Source of the DNA: Candidatus Levyibacteriota bacterium | GTDB lineage: Bacteria > Patescibacteriota > Microgenomatia > Levybacterales > UBA12049 | NCBI GenBank assembly: GCA_016182225.1 | Contig: JACOXV010000053.1 | Span: 1 to 14,910, forward strand | Reading direction: 5' to 3' | DNA length: 14,910 bases | Shown: piece after piece, positions 13,547-14,910 of the stretch | Position numbering within the stretch: position 1 is the first letter of the stretch | Layout: each line of letters opens with the position of its first letter | Program-made: the position numbers and the translations under genes | The notes under the pieces: model-generated | What the model was told of the DNA's origin: nothing | Databases searched by the model: none | The model's input: only the letters and a program-made list of their open reading frames with translations

Positions 13547-14034
13547 CCTAATTTTTTTCTTATTTCTTTTATTTTTTTTGAAACATCATCGAAGTTAAAA
13601 CCTTTTCTTACCAAAGATTGGTAAAGCTTTTTAATATCCTCTTCTGTAGGATTATCAAGTCTTTTTAATTTTTTTTCTATTAATTTATTTATTGATTCGG
13701 TATCGGGTGAAATAGAAAATGTTGACAAAGCGTTTTCAATAACTTCTCTTGCTATTCCTTTATTCCTTAGCTCCATCTTTATTACCCGCAGCGCCCTTTG
13801 TTTATTTCTTAATCTTTGTTCAATCCACCACTGCGCAAAATCCTTATCGTCTATGAGATTATATTCGCTAAGCTTAATTTTAATTTTCTCGATAATTTCG
13901 GGACTTAGCTTTTTTTTCAGGAGATAGTCTGTTATTTCCTTTTCAGATCGAGGCCTAAAACTTAAAAACCTTAAAGAGGAATTAAAATATCTTGCAAATA
14001 ATTCTTCATCCGCTGGATTCTTCTGCTTCTTCAC
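13543..14034 (-). CDS. recX: Regulatory protein RecX
   Basis: A 163-residue, helix-rich, very basic protein. SLRFLSFRPRSEKEITDYLLKKKL, DDKDFAQWWIEQRLRNKQRALRVIKMELRNKGI and LYQSLVRKGFNFDDVSKKIKE are the three tandem three-helix repeats of RecX. RecX binds in the groove of RecA filaments and restrains RecA's strand exchange and coprotease activity. GTG 14034 is preferred: AGGAG (14048-14044) lies 9 nt upstream. The longer in-frame TTG at 14043 would sit right against that site. The gene overlaps the end of recA by 29 bp, indicating coupled translation in a recA-recX operon. Its stop overlaps the -35 of the rny promoter. Confidence 0.9.
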   Translation of the reverse strand: MKKQKNPADEELFARYFNSSLRFLSFRPRSEKEITDYLLKKKLSPEIIEKIKIKLSEYNLIDDKDFAQWWIEQRLRNKQRALRVIKMELRNKGIAREVIENALSTFSISPDTESINKLIEKKLKRLDNPTEEDIKKLYQSLVRKGFNFDDVSKKIKEIRKKLG

Positions 14035-14910
14035 TTTCTTCAACTCCTACTGCTACGGGTGTACCGTCAGTTTTACTTTTTTTCATAATCTCGGCTACAA
14101 TTTTCTCTGCAATATCTGGTTTTTCCTTAAGAAACATCTTTGTAGCCTCCCTTCCTTGTCCCAACATCAAATCCCCATATCTAAAAAATGCTCCAGACTT
14201 TTGAATTGCCCCCATCTCTAATCCTACATCCACAATCCCACCTTCTTTAGATATTCCTACATCTCCCATAACGTCAAATTCTGCGATTCTAAAAGGGGAA
14301 GCTACTTTATTTTTTACAATTTTTACTCTATGACGAGAACCTATCATCTTATCTCCATCCTTAAGTGTTTCAATTTTTCTTGAATCCAGGCGAACTGAGG
14401 CATAAAACTTAAGCGCTAATCCTCCGGTTGTTGTTTCGGGATTACCAAACATTACTCCAATTTTTTGTCTCAACTGATTTGTAAATATAACAACAGTCTT
14501 GGATTTGGAAATTACTCCGGTTAATTTTCTTAAAGCTTGAGACATAAGCCTTGCCTGAAGACCTATCATTGCATCCCCCATTTCTCCCTCTATCTCTGCT
14601 CTTGGAACTAATGCAGCTACAGAATCGATTACCACAACATCAACACCTCCTGAACGAATCAGACTTTCTGCTATTTCCAGGGCCTGCTCACCAGTATCAG
14701 GTTGAGAAATAAGAAGCTCATCAAGCTTTACTCCCAGCTTTTCTGCCCAAAGAGGATCCAGGGCATGTTCTGCATCTATAAACGCCGCAACACCTTTATT
14801 CTTTTGCGCTTCAGCGATTATTGAAAGACAAATTGTGGTTTTTCCTGAGGCTTCAGGACCATACACTTCAATTATTCTTCCTCTAGGAACACCACCCCCG
14901 CCTAATGCGA
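14006..14910 (-). CDS. recA: Recombinase RecA (N-terminus beyond the window)
   Basis: The reading frame is open to the window edge; 300 residues are visible, starting ALGGGGVPRGRIIEVYGPEASGKTT. It therefore lacks about 50 N-terminal residues. Walker A GPEASGKT, Walker B-like VDVVVIDSVAAL, the L1 region GEMGDAMIGLQARLMSQALRKL and the L2 region with TNQLRQKIGVMFGNPETTTGG are intact. RecA forms filaments on single-stranded DNA, drives strand exchange and triggers the SOS response where present. L1 has AMIG where SHVG is common. The tail ends in an acidic EESEEAEESSG, as in other RecA proteins. No SOS box can be judged because the promoter is outside the window. recX overlaps its 3' end. Confidence 0.97.
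   Translation of the reverse strand, partial: ALGGGGVPRGRIIEVYGPEASGKTTICLSIIAEAQKNKGVAAFIDAEHALDPLWAEKLGVKLDELLISQPDTGEQALEIAESLIRSGGVDVVVIDSVAALVPRAEIEGEMGDAMIGLQARLMSQALRKLTGVISKSKTVVIFTNQLRQKIGVMFGNPETTTGGLALKFYASVRLDSRKIETLKDGDKMIGSRHRVKIVKNKVASPFRIAEFDVMGDVGISKEGGIVDVGLEMGAIQKSGAFFRYGDLMLGQGREATKMFLKEKPDIAEKIVAEIMKKSKTDGTPVAVGVEESEEAEESSG
14044..14048 (-). promoter_or_regulatory. Shine-Dalgarno of recX inside recA
   Basis: AGGAG on the minus strand within the last codons of recA, 9 nt before GTG 14034. Its position favours that start over TTG 14043, which immediately follows it. Confidence 0.6.

Noticed and set aside
13509..13560. TAGGTTG/CAACCTA repeat plus T-run as a plus-strand terminator
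   Set aside because: The loop is 28 nt, there is no plus-strand gene upstream, and the T-run encodes Lys codons of recX.
13400..13624. 74-codon plus-strand frame across the rny leader and recX end
   Set aside because: Opposes recX and the palindromic leader; no coding evidence.
14035..14043. TTG at 14043 as the recX start
   Set aside because: The AGGAG site abuts this codon, leaving no spacing; GTG 14034 has 9 nt.
1..14910. CRISPR array, insertion sequence, integrase, prophage or TGA recoding
   Set aside because: No spaced direct repeats, transposase or phage genes were seen, and TGA serves as a stop codon for the helicase, ATPase and recX genes.

Overview
This is an AT-rich, tightly packed chromosomal window. 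It most likely comes from a Candidate Phyla Radiation (Patescibacteria) bacterium, perhaps Microgenomates-like. That assignment is an inference from four things: overlapping gene ends; promoters sitting almost on top of start codons; short palindromic elements inside a protein gene (peptides SAKATADK and LPAGRQG, which I associate with CPR genomes) and apparently inside rnpB; and an unusual RNase P RNA. The code looks standard: TGA ends several genes and does not occur inside the conserved ones.

Layout. Bases 1-161 are the 3' end of tsaD (+), which overlaps the 3' end of a GT39-like membrane glycosyltransferase (-, to 1770). A palindromic divergent promoter (1801-1822) separates that gene from rmuC (+, 1854-2870). 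rmuC ends on the stop codon of a lone FAD/NAD(P)H reductase (-, to 3592). A second divergent promoter drives the reductase and a large UvrD/PcrA-type helicase fused to an AddB-like Fe-S nuclease (+, 3651-6563). The RNase P RNA gene follows directly (+, 6581-6996).

From 11574 down to 6999 (-) is a four-gene operon: ABC ATPase, two ABC2_membrane_6-type permeases, and an exported polysaccharide-deacetylase-like protein of 675 residues. Gene junctions are ATGA or 1-nt gaps, so this looks like an export or envelope module. Upstream on the same strand are an HU protein gene (11643-11915) with its own terminator, and then recA-recX-rny (14910 to 12135), a gene order seen in many bacteria.

Functional themes are DNA repair and recombination (recA, recX, rmuC, helicase-nuclease, HU), RNA processing (rnpB, RNase Y, tsaD) and the cell surface (glycosyltransferase, ABC operon).

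The least explained parts are: a GC-rich, strongly self-complementary 75-nt element upstream of HU (11975-12049); a long foldable leader before rny (13403-13510), where most neighbours appear leaderless; an RNase Y that lacks a membrane anchor; and the palindromic insertions in the helicase gene and rnpB.
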